Assembly: GCF_947507565.1 (NCBI RefSeq) | Contig: NC_089184.1 | Coordinates: 2,914,001-2,978,000 of the forward strand | From: Oscarella lobularis | Lineage: Eukaryota; Porifera; Homoscleromorpha; Homosclerophorida; Oscarellidae | Direction of reading: 5' to 3' | DNA: 64,000 bases | Part shown: positions 20,801 to 32,340 of the stretch, one piece after another | How positions within the stretch are numbered: position 1 is the first letter of the stretch | Layout of the letters: each line of letters opens with the position of its first letter | The notes under the pieces: model-generated | The model's database searches: none | What the model saw: the letters and a program-made list of their open reading frames with translations, nothing else | What the model was told of the DNA's origin: nothing | Made by a program: the position numbers and the translations under genes

Positions 20801-23800
20801 GAGAGCGTAACATCCGTCATCGACTCATAAGGACTTACGGCACATACATGAGAGTGTAACAACCGTCATCGACTCATAAGGACTTACGGCACATACATGA
20901 GAGCGTAACATCCGTCATCGACTCATAAGGACTTACGGCACATACATGAAAGCATAACATCCGTCATCGACTCATAAGGACTTACGGCACATACATGAAA
21001 GCATAACATCCGTCATCGACTCATAAGGACTTACGGCACATACATGAGAGTGTAACAACCGTCATCGACTCATAAGGACTTACGGCACATACATGAGAGC
21101 GTAACATCCGTCATCGACTCATAAGGACTTACGGCACATACATGAGAGCGTAACATCCGTCATCGACTCATAAGGACTTACGGCACATACATGAGAGTGT
21201 AACATCCGTCATCGACTCATAAGGACTTACGGCACATACATGAAAGCTTAACATCCGTCATCGACTCATAAGGTTTTACGGCACATACATGAGAGCGTAA
21301 CATCCGTCATCGACTCATAAGGACTTACGGCACATACATGAGAGTGTAACATCCGTCATCGACTCATAAGGACTTACGGCACATACATGAGAGCGTAACA
21401 TCCGTCATCGACTCATAAGGACTTACGGCACATACATGAAAGCATAACATCCGTCATCGACTCATAAGGACTTACGGCACATACATGAAAGCATAACATC
21501 CGTCATCGACTCATAAGGACTTACGGCACATACATGAGAGTGTAACAACCGTCATCGACTCATAAGGACTTACGGCACATACATGAGAGCGTAACATCCG
21601 TCATCGACTCATAAGGACTTACGGCACATACATGAAAGCATAACATCCGTCATCGAGTCATAAGGACTTACGGCACATACATGAAAGCATAACATCCGTC
21701 ATCGACTCATAAGGACTTACGGCACATACATGAGAGTGTAACAACCGTCATCGACTCATAAGGACTTACGGCACATACATGAGAGCGTAACATCCGTCAT
21801 CGACTCATAAGGACTTACGGCACATACATGAGAGCGTAACATCCGTCATCGACTCATAAGGACTTACGGCACATACATGAGAGTGTAACATCCGTCATCG
21901 ACTCATAAGGACTTACGGCACATACATGAAAGCTTAACATCCGTCATCGACTCATAAGGTTTTACGGCACATACATGAGAGCGTAACATCCGTCATCGAC
22001 TCATAAGGACTTACGGCACATACATGAGAGTGTAACATCCGTCATCGACTCATAAGGACTTACGGCACATACATGAGAGCGTAACATCCGTCATCGACTC
22101 ATAAGGACTTACGGCACATACATGAGAGTGTAACATCCGTCATCGACTCATAAGGACTTACGGCACATACATGAAAGCATAACATCCGTCATCGACTCAT
22201 AAGGACTTACGGCACATACATGAGAGTGTAACAACCGTCATCGACTCATAAGGACTTACGGCACATACATGAGAGCGTAACATCCGTCATCGACTCATAA
22301 GGACTTACGGCACATACATGAAAGCATAACATCCGTCATCGACTCATAAGGACTTACGGCACATACATGAAAGCATAACATCCGTCATCGACTCATAAGG
22401 ACTTACGGCACATACATGAGAGTGTAACAACCGTCATCGACTCATAAGGACTTACGGCACATACATGAGAGCGTAACATCCGTCATCGACTCATAAGGAC
22501 TTACGGCACATACATGAGAGCGTAACATCCGTCATCGACTCATAAGGACTTACGGCACATACATGAGAGTGTAACATCCGTCATCGACTCATAAGGACTT
22601 ACGGCACATACATGAAAGCTTAACATCCGTCATCGACTCATAAGGTTTTACGGCACATACATGAGAGCGTAACATCCGTCATCGACTCATAAGGACTTAC
22701 GGCACATACATGAGAGTGTAACATCCGTCATCGACTCATAAGGACTTACGGCACATACATGAGAGCGTAACATCCGTCATCGACTCATAAGGACTTACGG
22801 CACATACATGAAAGCATAACATCCGTCATCGACTCATAAGGACTTACGGCACATACATGAGAGTGTAACAACCGTCATCGACTCATAAGGACTTACGGCA
22901 CATACATGAGAGCGTAACATCCGTCATCGACTCATAAGGACTTACGGCACATACATGAAAGCATAACATCCGTCATCGACTCATAAGGACTTACGGCACA
23001 TACATGAAAGCATAACATCCGTCATCGACTCATAAGGACTTACGGCACATACATGAAAGCATAACATCCGTCATCGACTCATAAGGACTTACGGCACATA
23101 CATGAGAGTGTAACAACCGTCATCGACTCATAAGGACTTACGGCACATACATGAGAGCGTAACATCCGTCATCGACTCATAAGGACTTACGGCACATACA
23201 TGAGAGCGTAACATCCGTCATCGACTCATAAGGACTTACGGCACATACATGAAAGCATAACATCCGTCATCGACTCATAAGGACTTACGGCACATACATG
23301 AGAGCGTAACATCCGTCATCGACTCATAAGGACTTACGGCACATACATGAGAGCGTAACATCCGTCATCGACTCATAAGGACTTACGGCACATACATGAA
23401 AGCATAACATCCGTCATCGACTCATAAGGACTTACGGCAGAAACATGAGAGCGTAACATCCGTCATCGACTCATAAGGACTTACGGCACATACATGAAAG
23501 CATAACATCCGTCATCGACTCATAAGGACTTACGGCACATACATGAAAGCATAACATCCGTCATCGACTCATAAGGACTTACGGCACATACATGAGAGTG
23601 TAACAACCGTCATCGACTCATAAGGACTTACGGCACATACATGAGAGCGTAACATCCGTCATCGACTCATAAGGACTTACGGCACATACATGAGAGCGTA
23701 ACATCCGTCATCGACTCATAAGGACTTACGGCACATACATGAAAGCTTAACATCCGTCATCGACTCATAAGGACTTACGGCACATACATGAAAGCATAAC

Positions 23801-26800
23801 ATCCGTCATCGACTCATAAGGACTTACGGCACATACATGAAAGCATAACATCCGTCATCGACTCATAAGGACTTACGGCACATACATGAAAGCATAACAT
23901 CCGTCATCGACTCATAAGGACTTACGGCACATACATGAGAGTGTAACAACCGTCATCGACTCATAAGGACTTACGGCACATACATGAGAGCGTAACATCC
24001 GTCATCGACTCATAAGGACTTACGGCACATACATGAGAGCGTAACATCCGTCATCGACTCATAAGGACTTACGGCACATACATGAAAGCATAACATCCGT
24101 CATCGACTCATAAGGACTTACGGCACATACATGAGAGCGTAACATCCGTCATCGACTCATAAGGACTTACGGCACATACATGAGAGCGTAACATCCGTCA
24201 TCGACTCATAAGGACTTACGGCACATACATGAGAGCGTAACATCCGTCATCGACTCATAAGGACTTACGGCACATACATGAGAGTGTAACATCCGTCATC
24301 GACTCATAAGGACTTACGGCACATACATGAAAGCTTAACATCCGTCATCGACTCATAAGGTTTTACGGCACATACATGAGAGCGTAACATCCGTCATCGA
24401 CTCATAAGGACTTACGGCACATACATGAGAGTGTAACATCCGTCATCGACTCATAAGGACTTACGGCACATACATGAGAGCGTAACATCCGTCATCGACT
24501 CATAAGGACTTACGGCACATACATGAGAGTGTAACATCCGTCATCGACTCATAAGGACTTACGGCACATACATGAAAGCATAACATCCGTCATCGACTCA
24601 TAAGGACTTACGGCACATACATGAGAGTGTAACAACCGTCATCGACTCATAAGGACTTACGGCACATACATGAGAGCGTAACATCCGTCATCGACTCATA
24701 AGGACTTACGGCACATACATGAAAGCATAACATCCGTCATCGACTCATAAGGACTTACGGCACATACATGAAAGCATAACATCCGTCATCGACTCATAAG
24801 GACTTACGGCACATACATGAGAGTGTAACAACCGTCATCGACTCATAAGGACTTACGGCACATACATGAGAGCGTAACATCCGTCATCGACTCATAAGGA
24901 CTTACGGCACATACATGAGAGCGTAACATCCGTCATCGACTCATAAGGACTTACGGCACATACATGAGAGTGTAACATCCGTCATCGACTCATAAGGACT
25001 TACGGCACATACATGAAAGCTTAACATCCGTCATCGACTCATAAGGTTTTACGGCACATACATGAGAGCGTAACATCCGTCATCGACTCATAAGGACTTA
25101 CGGCACATACATGAGAGTGTAACATCCGTCATCGACTCATAAGGACTTACGGCACATACATGAGAGCGTAACATCCGTCATCGACTCATAAGGACTTACG
25201 GCACATACATGAAAGCATAACATCCGTCATCGACTCATAAGGACTTACGGCACATACATGAGAGTGTAACAACCGTCATCGACTCATAAGGACTTACGGC
25301 ACATACATGAGAGCGTAACATCCGTCATCGACTCATAAGGACTTACGGCACATACATGAAAGCATAACATCCGTCATCGACTCATAAGGACTTACGGCAC
25401 ATACATGAAAGCATAACATCCGTCATCGACTCATAAGGACTTACGGCACATACATGAAAGCATAACATCCGTCATCGACTCATAAGGACTTACGGCACAT
25501 ACATGAGAGTGTAACAACCGTCATCGACTCATAAGGACTTACGGCACATACATGAGAGCGTAACATCCGTCATCGACTCATAAGGACTTACGGCACATAC
25601 ATGAGAGCGTAACATCCGTCATCGACTCATAAGGACTTACGGCACATACATGAAAGCATAACATCCGTCATCGACTCATAAGGACTTACGGCACATACAT
25701 GAGAGCGTAACATCCGTCATCGACTCATAAGGACTTACGGCACATACATGAGAGCGTAACATCCGTCATCGACTCATAAGGAATTACGGCACATACATGA
25801 AAGCATAACATCCGTCATCGACTCATAAGGACTTACGGCAGAAACATGAGAGCGTAACATCCGTCATCGACTCATAAGGACTTACGGCACATACATGAAA
25901 GCATAACATCCGTCATCGACTCATAAGGACTTACGGCACATACATGAAAGCATAACATCCGTCATCGACTCATAAGGACTTACGGCACATACATGAGAGT
26001 GTAACAACCGTCATCGACTCATAAGGACTTACGGCACATACATGAGAGTGTAACAACCGTCATCGACTCATAAGGACTTACGGCACATACATGAAAGCAT
26101 AACATCCGTCATCGACTCATAAGGACTTACGGCACATACATGAAAGCATAACATCCGTCATCGACTCATAAGGACTTACGGCACATACATGAAAGCATAA
26201 CATCCGTCATCGACTCATAAGGACTTACGGCACATACATGAGAGTGTAACAACCGTCATCGACTCATAAGGACTTACGGCACATACATGAGAGCGTAACA
26301 TCCGTCATCGACTCATAAGGACTTACGGCACATACATGAGAGTGTAACATCCGTCATCGACTCATAAGGACTTACGGCACATACATGAGAGCGTAACATC
26401 CGTCATCGACTCATAAGGACTTACGGCACATACATGAGAGCGTAACATCCGTCATCGACTCATAAGGACTTACGGCACATACATGAGAGCGTAACATCCG
26501 TCATCGACTCATAAGGACTTACGGCACATACATGAGAGCGTAACATCCGTCATCGACTCATAAGGACTTACGGCACATACATGAGAGTGTAACAACCGTC
26601 ATCGACTCATAAGGACTTACGGCACATACATGAGAGCGTAACATCCGTCATCGACTCATAAGGACTTACGGCACATACATGAAAGCGTAACATCCGTCAT
26701 CGACTCATAAGGACTTACGGCACATACATGAGAGCGTAACATCCGTCATCGACTCATAAGGACTTACGGCACATACATGAGAGCGTAACATCCGTCATCG

Positions 26801-27265
26801 ACTCATAAGGACTTACGGCACATACATGAAAGCTTAACATCCGTCATCGACTCATAAGGACTTACGGCACATACATGAGAGCGTAACATCCGTCATCGAC
26901 TCATAAGGACTTACGGCACGTACATGAAAGCTTAACATCCGTCATCGACTCATAAGGACTTACGGCACATACATGAGAGCGTAACATCCGTCATCGACTC
27001 ATAAGGACTTACGGCACATACATGAAAGCATAACATCCGTCACCGACTCATAAGGACTTACGGCACATACATGAGAGTGTAACAACCGTCATCGACTCAT
27101 AAGGACTTACGGCACATACATGAGAGCGTAACATCCGTCATCGACTCATAAGGACTTACGGCACATACATGAGAGCGTAACATCCGTCATCGACTCATAA
27201 GGACATACGGCACATACATGAGAGCGTAACATCCGTCATCGTCTCATAAGGACTTACGGCACATA
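17885..27265. repeat. 49-bp satellite array, ~191 copies, with higher-order structure
   Basis: The unit is 49 bp, starting for example ACTCATAAGGACTTACGG and ending CCGTCATCG. It runs unbroken for about 9.4 kb. Unit variants differ at a few positions: GAGAGCGTAACATCC (type a), GAGAGTGTAACAACC (b), GAGAGTGTAACATCC (b2), GAAAGCATAACATCC (c), and GAAAGCTTAAC followed by AAGGTTTT (d). Type d units start at 18156, 19283, 20557, 21243, 21929, 22615, 24330 and 25016; all spacings are multiples of 49, and four equal 686 bp (14 units). A rare GGCAGAAAC variant recurs at 23440 and 25841, exactly 2,401 bp (49 units) apart. All frames contain frequent stops, so it is not coding. Each unit holds a short TTACG...CGTAA inverted repeat in type a. 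Confidence 0.95.
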
Positions 27266-27504
27266 GTATACCGACGAAGACTCAGCTGCCTATCTTCGTT
27301 GGAAAATATTCGTGAAACCGACGAATTCCTTTGGCACCTTCGTTCGAATAACTACTTCTGATTTGGCGAAGTAAAACACCACTAAGTAGTTAGTTTGCTC
27401 AAACGGCAAGGCGACATACCAAAAACAAGCACACGATACGCAAATAGGACGAGTTTCGGACAGAGGCGTGGCTGAAACGCGCGCTAGCGCAAAACTCTCC
27501 CTGA
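27266..27504. other. Junction region right of the satellite
   Basis: Unique sequence after the last truncated satellite unit. A 73-codon minus frame here has no domain. No target duplication relates the two ends of the satellite by eye. Confidence 0.35.
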
Positions 27505-27677
27505 GTCTCACCTTGCACGTCCCTGTTACGCACGGGCCCTGCGGTGAGAGTACGTTTTCTTAGCGAACGAACGTTTCTTACTCGTCAGGGAATGTAGCCT
27601 CGTACTCTCTCCTGGCCGAGCGCGATGATGCCCTTGGGGAGAGAGTCTGGGCAAAATTTTATACAAGCGGCCGTACC
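27505..27677 (+). repeat. Hairpin block 'beta', copy 1
   Basis: This is one of a dispersed family of about 175 bp containing GGCCCTGCGGTGA, ACGAACGTTTCTTACTCGTC, then a hairpin with ACTCTCTCC facing GGAGAGAGT (here about 27608-27650), then TTTTATACAAGCGGC. Other copies begin near 31500, 32341, 32570 and 33976 on plus, with a partial one at 54232 on minus. The palindromic core suggests a foldback MITE. No ORF is conserved among copies. Confidence 0.7.
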
Positions 27678-27860
27678 TTGAAGATAGACCTATGTGTTGT
27701 AGGCACCCGTTTCTGATACTTAGACTGATACTGACACTTCCCAAAATCGAGGGGAGCGGTGCACAACAAGATCGAAGGCATGTCCCCGGACCCTCTCCCC
27801 GTAGTGATATTAACGAAGGGGTGGGTCTGGGACTGCGGCGGGTGTTGCACGCATAGAAGC
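27678..27860 (+). repeat. Dispersed repeat with degenerate CTGATA tail, copy 1
   Basis: GACCTATGTGTTGTAGGCAC, then a degenerate CTGATA run, then an AGCGGTGCACAACAAGATC block and a GGGTCTGGG end. The same order recurs at about 34154-34318 directly after another beta block, and a minus-strand relative with a clean (TATCAG)n lies at about 29771-29835. A short tandem tail next to a conserved body is typical of non-LTR or SINE 3' ends; the family is not identified. Confidence 0.55.
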
Positions 27861-27909
27861 AGAGGTAGAGAAGGCTCCCCCTTATCACGTGACTTTTCCT
27901 GGTCAGAGG

Positions 27910-27973
27910 TAGTCTGGTTAACAAGACCCTTGCGCGCGTTACCGCTGGCGAAAGGGTCTGGTTAACCAGATTA
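27910..27973. mobile_element. 64-bp micro-MITE with 9-bp target duplication
   Basis: The ends TAGTCTGGTTAAC and GTTAACCAGATTA are inverted repeats with one mismatch. GGTCAGAGG flanks both sides (27901-27909 and 27974-27982). The other arm of the surrounding foldback keeps the empty site (GGTCAGAG once), which confirms the insertion. A 9-bp duplication fits Mutator-like transposition. It is too short to code. Confidence 0.75.
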
Positions 27974-28721
27974 GGTCAGAGGATTGAAGCCGTTAAGTCC
28001 CGTATTGCCTCGTATTGAAGTCCACTTCCTCTGATCCGCGAAGCCGTAAGTACTCAGCTGCCTTTCCAAAAATGTTCATTCTTTCATGAAATCACGCGAT
28101 AAATCTGTTTTGCGGTCGCGGCAAACATTTAAGGCCCCAAATCGCCGCGAACTTGGACTAATTGTACTTTTACCCTCTCGCGATGTCGCCATTGTCTAAA
28201 CTTTATTTTGCATTTAATAGCCAAGTCGTGGCGCTATCGAATGCTGGTAAAAGGCGGCAGAAACCAGTCGCTGTTTCGACGCATTGCGTAAAAAGACGCC
28301 GTATTGGGCGTGTCTTGGTGGTCATGTTTTGCACCCTCTCACGCTCAAACGCAATGTCCAATTTTGTTAGAATTTTTTTTGTTTGAAAGAGTCACACATT
28401 AGGAAGCGAATGGTGCTATTGTTTGGGCTCTTCCTATTTTTATGCCGTTGTAAGATTGCGTGTTTTAGCACGTGCCGACGTCTGCCGCCTTTTACCAGCA
28501 TTCGCTAGCGCCACGACTTGGCCATTAAATGCACAAAACGTTTAGAAAAAACGACAATGGCGACATCGCGAAAGGGTGCAAAGCACAATTAGTCCTCGCT
28601 GGCGGCGATTTGGGGCCTTAAACGGTTGTCACGCCCTCAAAACAGATTTATCGCGCGATTTTATGAAAGAAGAAACATTTTTGGAAAGGCAGCTGAGTAC
28701 TTACGGCTTCGCGGATCAGAG

Positions 28722-29499
28722 CACGGATTGTAGAGGAGAGGGATAGGAAACGCCCGTAGGTGGAGTGGTTAGATGCGTGACTCGGCCACGCCCCCTTATC
28801 GGTTGTGACCCCGCATAAGAAACGCCCGATTCCTCCGAATCCGAAGATTCTCTAGCCTTCTAGGCAACTCGAAAAGGTTACTAAGGATGTAAATAATGCT
28901 TCTAATTGCAGATTTTTGCAAACGACGGATCCCTAAAGCCCGTTTTTTCAACAGGCGACTTTGTGTAGCTTTCCTGATCGTTCTGCAGGCTTTCGGAACC
29001 ACAATGTACATTCTAACTCTAGGCTAAAGACGTCAAAGTGCAACTGACATCTTCAAAAGCATCTGCGTTTCACGATTGTCGAAATGAAGACGATTTTCGA
29101 GCATGCACCCTTCTTGCGAGGGTAGACCTCGTTCTACAAATTTGTCTTGATCAATCGGAGATGCTTTTGAAGATGTCAGTTGCACTTTGACGTCTTTAGC
29201 CTAGAATTAGAATGTACTTTGTGGTTCCGAAAGCCTGCAGAACGATCAGGAAAGCTACACAAAGTTGCCTGTTGAAAAAACGGGCTTTAGGCATCGGTCG
29301 CTTGTAAAAGCTACATTTAGAAGCATTATTTACATCCTTAGTAACCTTTTCGAGTTGCTTAGAAGGCTAGAGAGCCTTCGGATTCGGAGAAATCGGGCGT
29401 TTCTGGAGTGGGAGGAGGAGTCAGAGCGTGTCACGGATGCAACGTCGCAATGTACAGTAGTGCGCTATCGTTTCCTATCCCTCTCCTCTACAATCCGTG
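28722..29499. mobile_element. Foldback (long-TIR) element, 778 bp, with 7-8-bp target duplication
   Basis: The ends are CACGGATTGTAGAGGAGAGG and its reverse complement. The arms stay complementary for about 300 bp each, for example the GATGTCAGTTGCACTTTGAC region at about 29035-29060 and 29170-29200. ATCAGAG (8 bp if GATCAGAG is counted) flanks both ends at 28715-28721 and 29500-29506. It sits inside the right arm of the composite foldback, so it is the younger insertion. There is no ORF. The duplication length suits hAT-like or Mutator-like transposition. Confidence 0.8.
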
Positions 29500-29764
29500 A
29501 TCAGAGGAAGTGGGCTTCAATACGAGACAATACGGGACTTCACGGCTTCAATCCTCTGACCAGGAAAAGTCACGTGATAAGGGGGAGTTGCACATCCCTC
29601 TCCTTCTCTATCTCTGATAGAAGCGTGTCTCAAGGCTCACCATTACACCTCGGATCCTTGATTGCACTGTCGCTTTCGCCCGTTCGCTGACGCTGCGTGT
29701 CGTCCTTTTAGGGCACAATTACGCATCTGCGGGGAACGAAGGAAAAGAAATATTTTCATCAGCC

Positions 29765-29835
29765 ATTTATTATCAGTATCAGTATCAGTATCAGATTTAT
29801 TTACCTACGGGTGCATTGAACCAATAGGTCGAGCT
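29765..29835 (-). repeat. (TATCAG)n tail and adjoining repeat body, minus orientation
   Basis: A TATCAG repeat of about four units is followed by ATTTATTTACCTACGGGTGC and a segment matching, in reverse, the repeat bodies at 27678 and 34154. It is read as a 3' tail of the same dispersed family. Confidence 0.6.
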
Positions 29836-30912
29836 TCCTTATATGCGAGTCCGGAGGACTCTCGATCGGAGGATGAGACACAGTTGAGTGGCGAAGGACG
29901 GAATTCACGCCAGGCAACGGAAATTTTCTACTAGTGGCTAGTGCGCTAAGGAGCAGACAAAGTTGTTTTCGTCCTCTGCTTCCGAAGTTCACTCAGCAAT
30001 CCGACGTCTCAATGTGCATTCTGCACTTCCGCGTCTATCTCAGAGCTAGCAAGGATGTGATTCGGGTGTACGTGAGATCGAAGCAGGTGAGAAGCACATA
30101 AGACGTTTTACCTATAGGCATTCTCTTGACTTGTCATCCCTACATTTCCTCTCTTTACTCTATATCTAGCGCTCCGTGTCATTCGATCAAGAATCCTGAC
30201 GGTTGGAGTTTTAACCGAAATGACCTCGCGGACCGAGATGGCCTCTATAAAAAAGGGGCTAGCAGAGATAGGCGATCGTCTGACATGCGATTCGGCATGC
30301 GTGACGTTTCATGAGTGCGGTTGTTTCGTGCCAACATTTTATCAGTCATGGGCAATTGCAGGTGAAACCGCGTGCCGGAGCAAGTCAGTTTACTATCACT
30401 ACACACAAAGGAAAACGCATTCCTTTTGCGGCTGAGCCTGACGATCCAATGTTTCACTCTAAGAAGGAGTATGTAGTGTATAAGAAAACTACAGTAGCAG
30501 TGCGAACGATTCCTGTAACAAAGGTAGGGCTTAGACTTTTCGTAGACTTTATCTGCAAAAGTCATCTGCATGAGTCAACTGCAAGACGTAAGTAAGTACT
30601 CTAATAGCGAATTGCCTGCCGCGTCGCATTTCACTTAATAATCGAGCTGCATATAGCTTTGCAGTCTTGTTTCAGTCGTTGATCCGCCGCTTTGTTACTA
30701 CTGTGCTCTAAATTTGGCTGCATGAAGAGCGCACACATCGCCCTTCTTGTGACTAAGGCACGGAAACGAGAGACCTTGGGTCAGGGAAGAAAAGTCACCG
30801 GAAACTAAAATGACCGAACGACGAACAGTTTTTGCAAACACTTATTCAGCACTGAACGACAGAAAAAGACAAACGACACGTAGGTTCTTGAATCAAACTG
30901 CAGTTTGATCAA
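29836..30912. other. Unassigned stretch
   Basis: Overlapping open frames on both strands around 30126-30595 have no recognised domain. Nothing firm is supported. Confidence 0.3.
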
Positions 30913-31252
30913 TCAGGCGCACGTATTCACCAACAACCCATTTAAGCATACATTAATCTTGGTGCAGCATAATGTGCACGGGGGAAATTCCCTTAACGGC
31001 GGACAAAAGCACCGCGTTCCCTTTGGCCCACAGTCTTCCCTATAGCACTTGTGACCTTCACCAGCGTCTTTGCATGTCATTCCCTCGCAGCAGTAGTCCG
31101 GTCTCCACTCAACGTCAGTGCCGTTCATTTTGACGGGAGTGCACGATTTGCCAGAGTCATCATTGAATCTCGATCTGCTGGAATTGAACGGAGGCAAATT
31201 GAAAAGCTCCAAAAAGAGAGGACAGAACAAAGAAGCAGACGACCTTATTCAT
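30913..31252 (-). CDS. Small secreted cysteine-rich peptide gene, copy 1 (frame unresolved)
   Basis: The minus-strand ATG at 31252 begins a signal peptide-like MNKVVCFFVLSSLFGAF. The mature part, ending at a stop at 30913, is open but lies one base out of frame with that ATG. It contains C...CC-x4-C-x8-C-x3-C-x6-C-x-C-x8-C-x2-CC-x5-C-x9-C, including PDYCCEGMTCKD and KCYREDCG. The spacing suggests two small disulfide-knotted modules (knottin-like); activity cannot be inferred. A related copy at 54771 shows the same offset between leader and mature region, so either a very short intron or an ancestral indel is involved. A TATA-like CGTATATA lies about 55 bp upstream. The upstream block is shared with the 54771 copy. 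Confidence 0.55.
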
Positions 31253-31311
31253 GGTGAGGTTACTACTCAACTGAGAGGACCTTGGCTTTGCATGCTGTAT
31301 ATACGATAAAC

Positions 31312-31499
31312 GAGAGAACCACACACGAAGTGTCGGTTGTGACTCAGGAGGGAGGCTTGTACGTCAACGCATGTTTACGTCTTCTTTCTTATCTGTAGGC
31401 GGGGTGAGAAAACGTGTGTCAAATGTTTAGGCAGATCAAATTCTGCTTATCTTTAAATTAAGCAGTGGCTTCTGTGATCCTAGATAGAAGCCTCTACTG
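31312..31499 (-). promoter_or_regulatory. Upstream block 'alpha' of the peptide gene family, copy 1
   Basis: Reading toward the peptide gene on minus, the block contains AGAAGCC-ACTGCTTAAT, a TCACCCCGCCTACAGATAAG segment, GTAAACATGCGTTGACGTAC, and CACTTCGTGTGTGGTTCTC, ending just before the TATA-like site. The same block precedes the peptide gene at 54771, twice in tandem (54317-54515, 54523-54722). A stand-alone copy is at 32153-32340 and a partial one at 33867-33975. Conservation upstream of two gene copies supports a promoter role; it could equally be mobile-element sequence carried along. Confidence 0.5.
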
Positions 31500-31675
31500 A
31501 CTCATCTCACACCTTGCAGCAACATGATACGCATCGGCCCTGCGGTTTCAACAACGTTTCTTAGTGGCCTAGAATCGTAGCCTTGGGAATCCAGACTCTC
31601 TCCTGACCGAGCGCGCTTAGGCGGTCAAGGAGAGGGTCTGGGACCAATTCTATACAAGCGGCGGTGCGCTTGAAC
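31500..31675 (+). repeat. Hairpin block 'beta', copy 2
   Basis: Contains the GGCCCTGCGGT...CCGAGCGCGCTTAGGCGG core inside an ACTCTCTCC/GGAGAGGGTCT hairpin and the TATACAAGCGGCGGTGCGC end. It lies just outside alpha copy 1, giving the order beta-alpha-peptide gene on the gene strand, as at 54232-54771. Confidence 0.65.
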
Positions 31676-32152
31676 TTCAGTTGGCTAATGCGATTGCTGC
31701 ATAATGACGTCACGTCACCTTGGGTACGTCTTTTCCTTCGTTCTCCGCAGATGCGTACTTGTTCCCTAAGTAGACGACTCGTAGCGTCGGCGAGCGAAAG
31801 CGATATATCGAGAGTCGGACGCCAAGGGTCGCACACGCCCTGGGACACGCCTCTATGCGTGCAACATCCATTAATTGCATTACTGGAAGTCGCCGGTCAT
31901 TGGGCATACGAATCTCAGTGCTCGGCCTTCCATTGGCCTATTATATAGCAACTGTACCGACGCTCGTATAGAACTGTGCCCAGACTCTCTCTGGGTTCCT
32001 GGGAACGCTGACTGAGTCTCGTGCTGGTCACGTGCAAAGTTAGCAGTGCATCTTCTTTTCTGCTTTGCGTTACGGCTTTATCTCTGTGTACTTATTGTGG
32101 AGTGGTAAATTTGTGGGGTGAACCGGGTTGTGTCGGTACAGATGCGATCAAC
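31676..32152. other. Unassigned stretch between repeat blocks
   Basis: The segment starting GCTTGAACTTCAGTTGGCT is shared with about 32728-32750, so part of this continues the beta repeat. No gene is supported. Confidence 0.35.
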
Positions 32153-32340
32153 GAGAGAACCCCACACGAAGTGTCGGGTATCACTTAGGAAGGGAGGCTT
32201 TTGCGTCAACGCATGTTTACGTCTTCTTTCTTATCTGTAGGCGGTTAGAAAGCGTGTGTCCTACGTTGGAGTATGTCAAATTTAAATTTTGCTTATTTTC
32301 AAATGAGTGGCTTCTGTGAACCTAAACAGAAGTCTCTACA
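32153..32340 (-). repeat. Block 'alpha', solitary copy
   Basis: Same block as upstream of the peptide genes, but no peptide gene follows on its minus-strand side: the sequence to the left is unrelated down to 31.7 kb. It is followed on plus by beta copy 3. Confidence 0.6.

Larger units (their letters stand above)
27870..29600. mobile_element. Composite foldback element with long inverted arms, carrying younger insertions
   Basis: The left arm (about 27877-28375) and right arm (about 28380-29595) are inverted copies: CTCCCCCTTATCACGTGACTT at the left matches its reverse complement near 29565-29590, and the GAAGCCGTAAGTACTCAGC segment near 28040-28060 matches one near 28685-28712. The arms almost meet in the centre (about 28376), making a near-perfect giant palindrome with no coding capacity. 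The left arm is interrupted by a 64-bp insertion (27910-27973) and the right arm by a 778-bp foldback (28722-29499). The terminal AGAGGGAT..CAACTCCC..CTTATCACGTGA motif is shared with the inner inverted repeat of the element at 34802-36834, so both belong to one superfamily. Confidence 0.75.

Noticed and set aside
17885-27265. CRISPR-like array
   Set aside because: The whole 49-bp unit repeats with only a few fixed variant positions; there are no unique spacers, no cas genes, and the setting is a eukaryotic genome.
29265-29690. A 141-codon plus frame in the foldback region
   Set aside because: It runs across the arm of one foldback, its target duplication and the arm of another, so it cannot be an ancestral gene.
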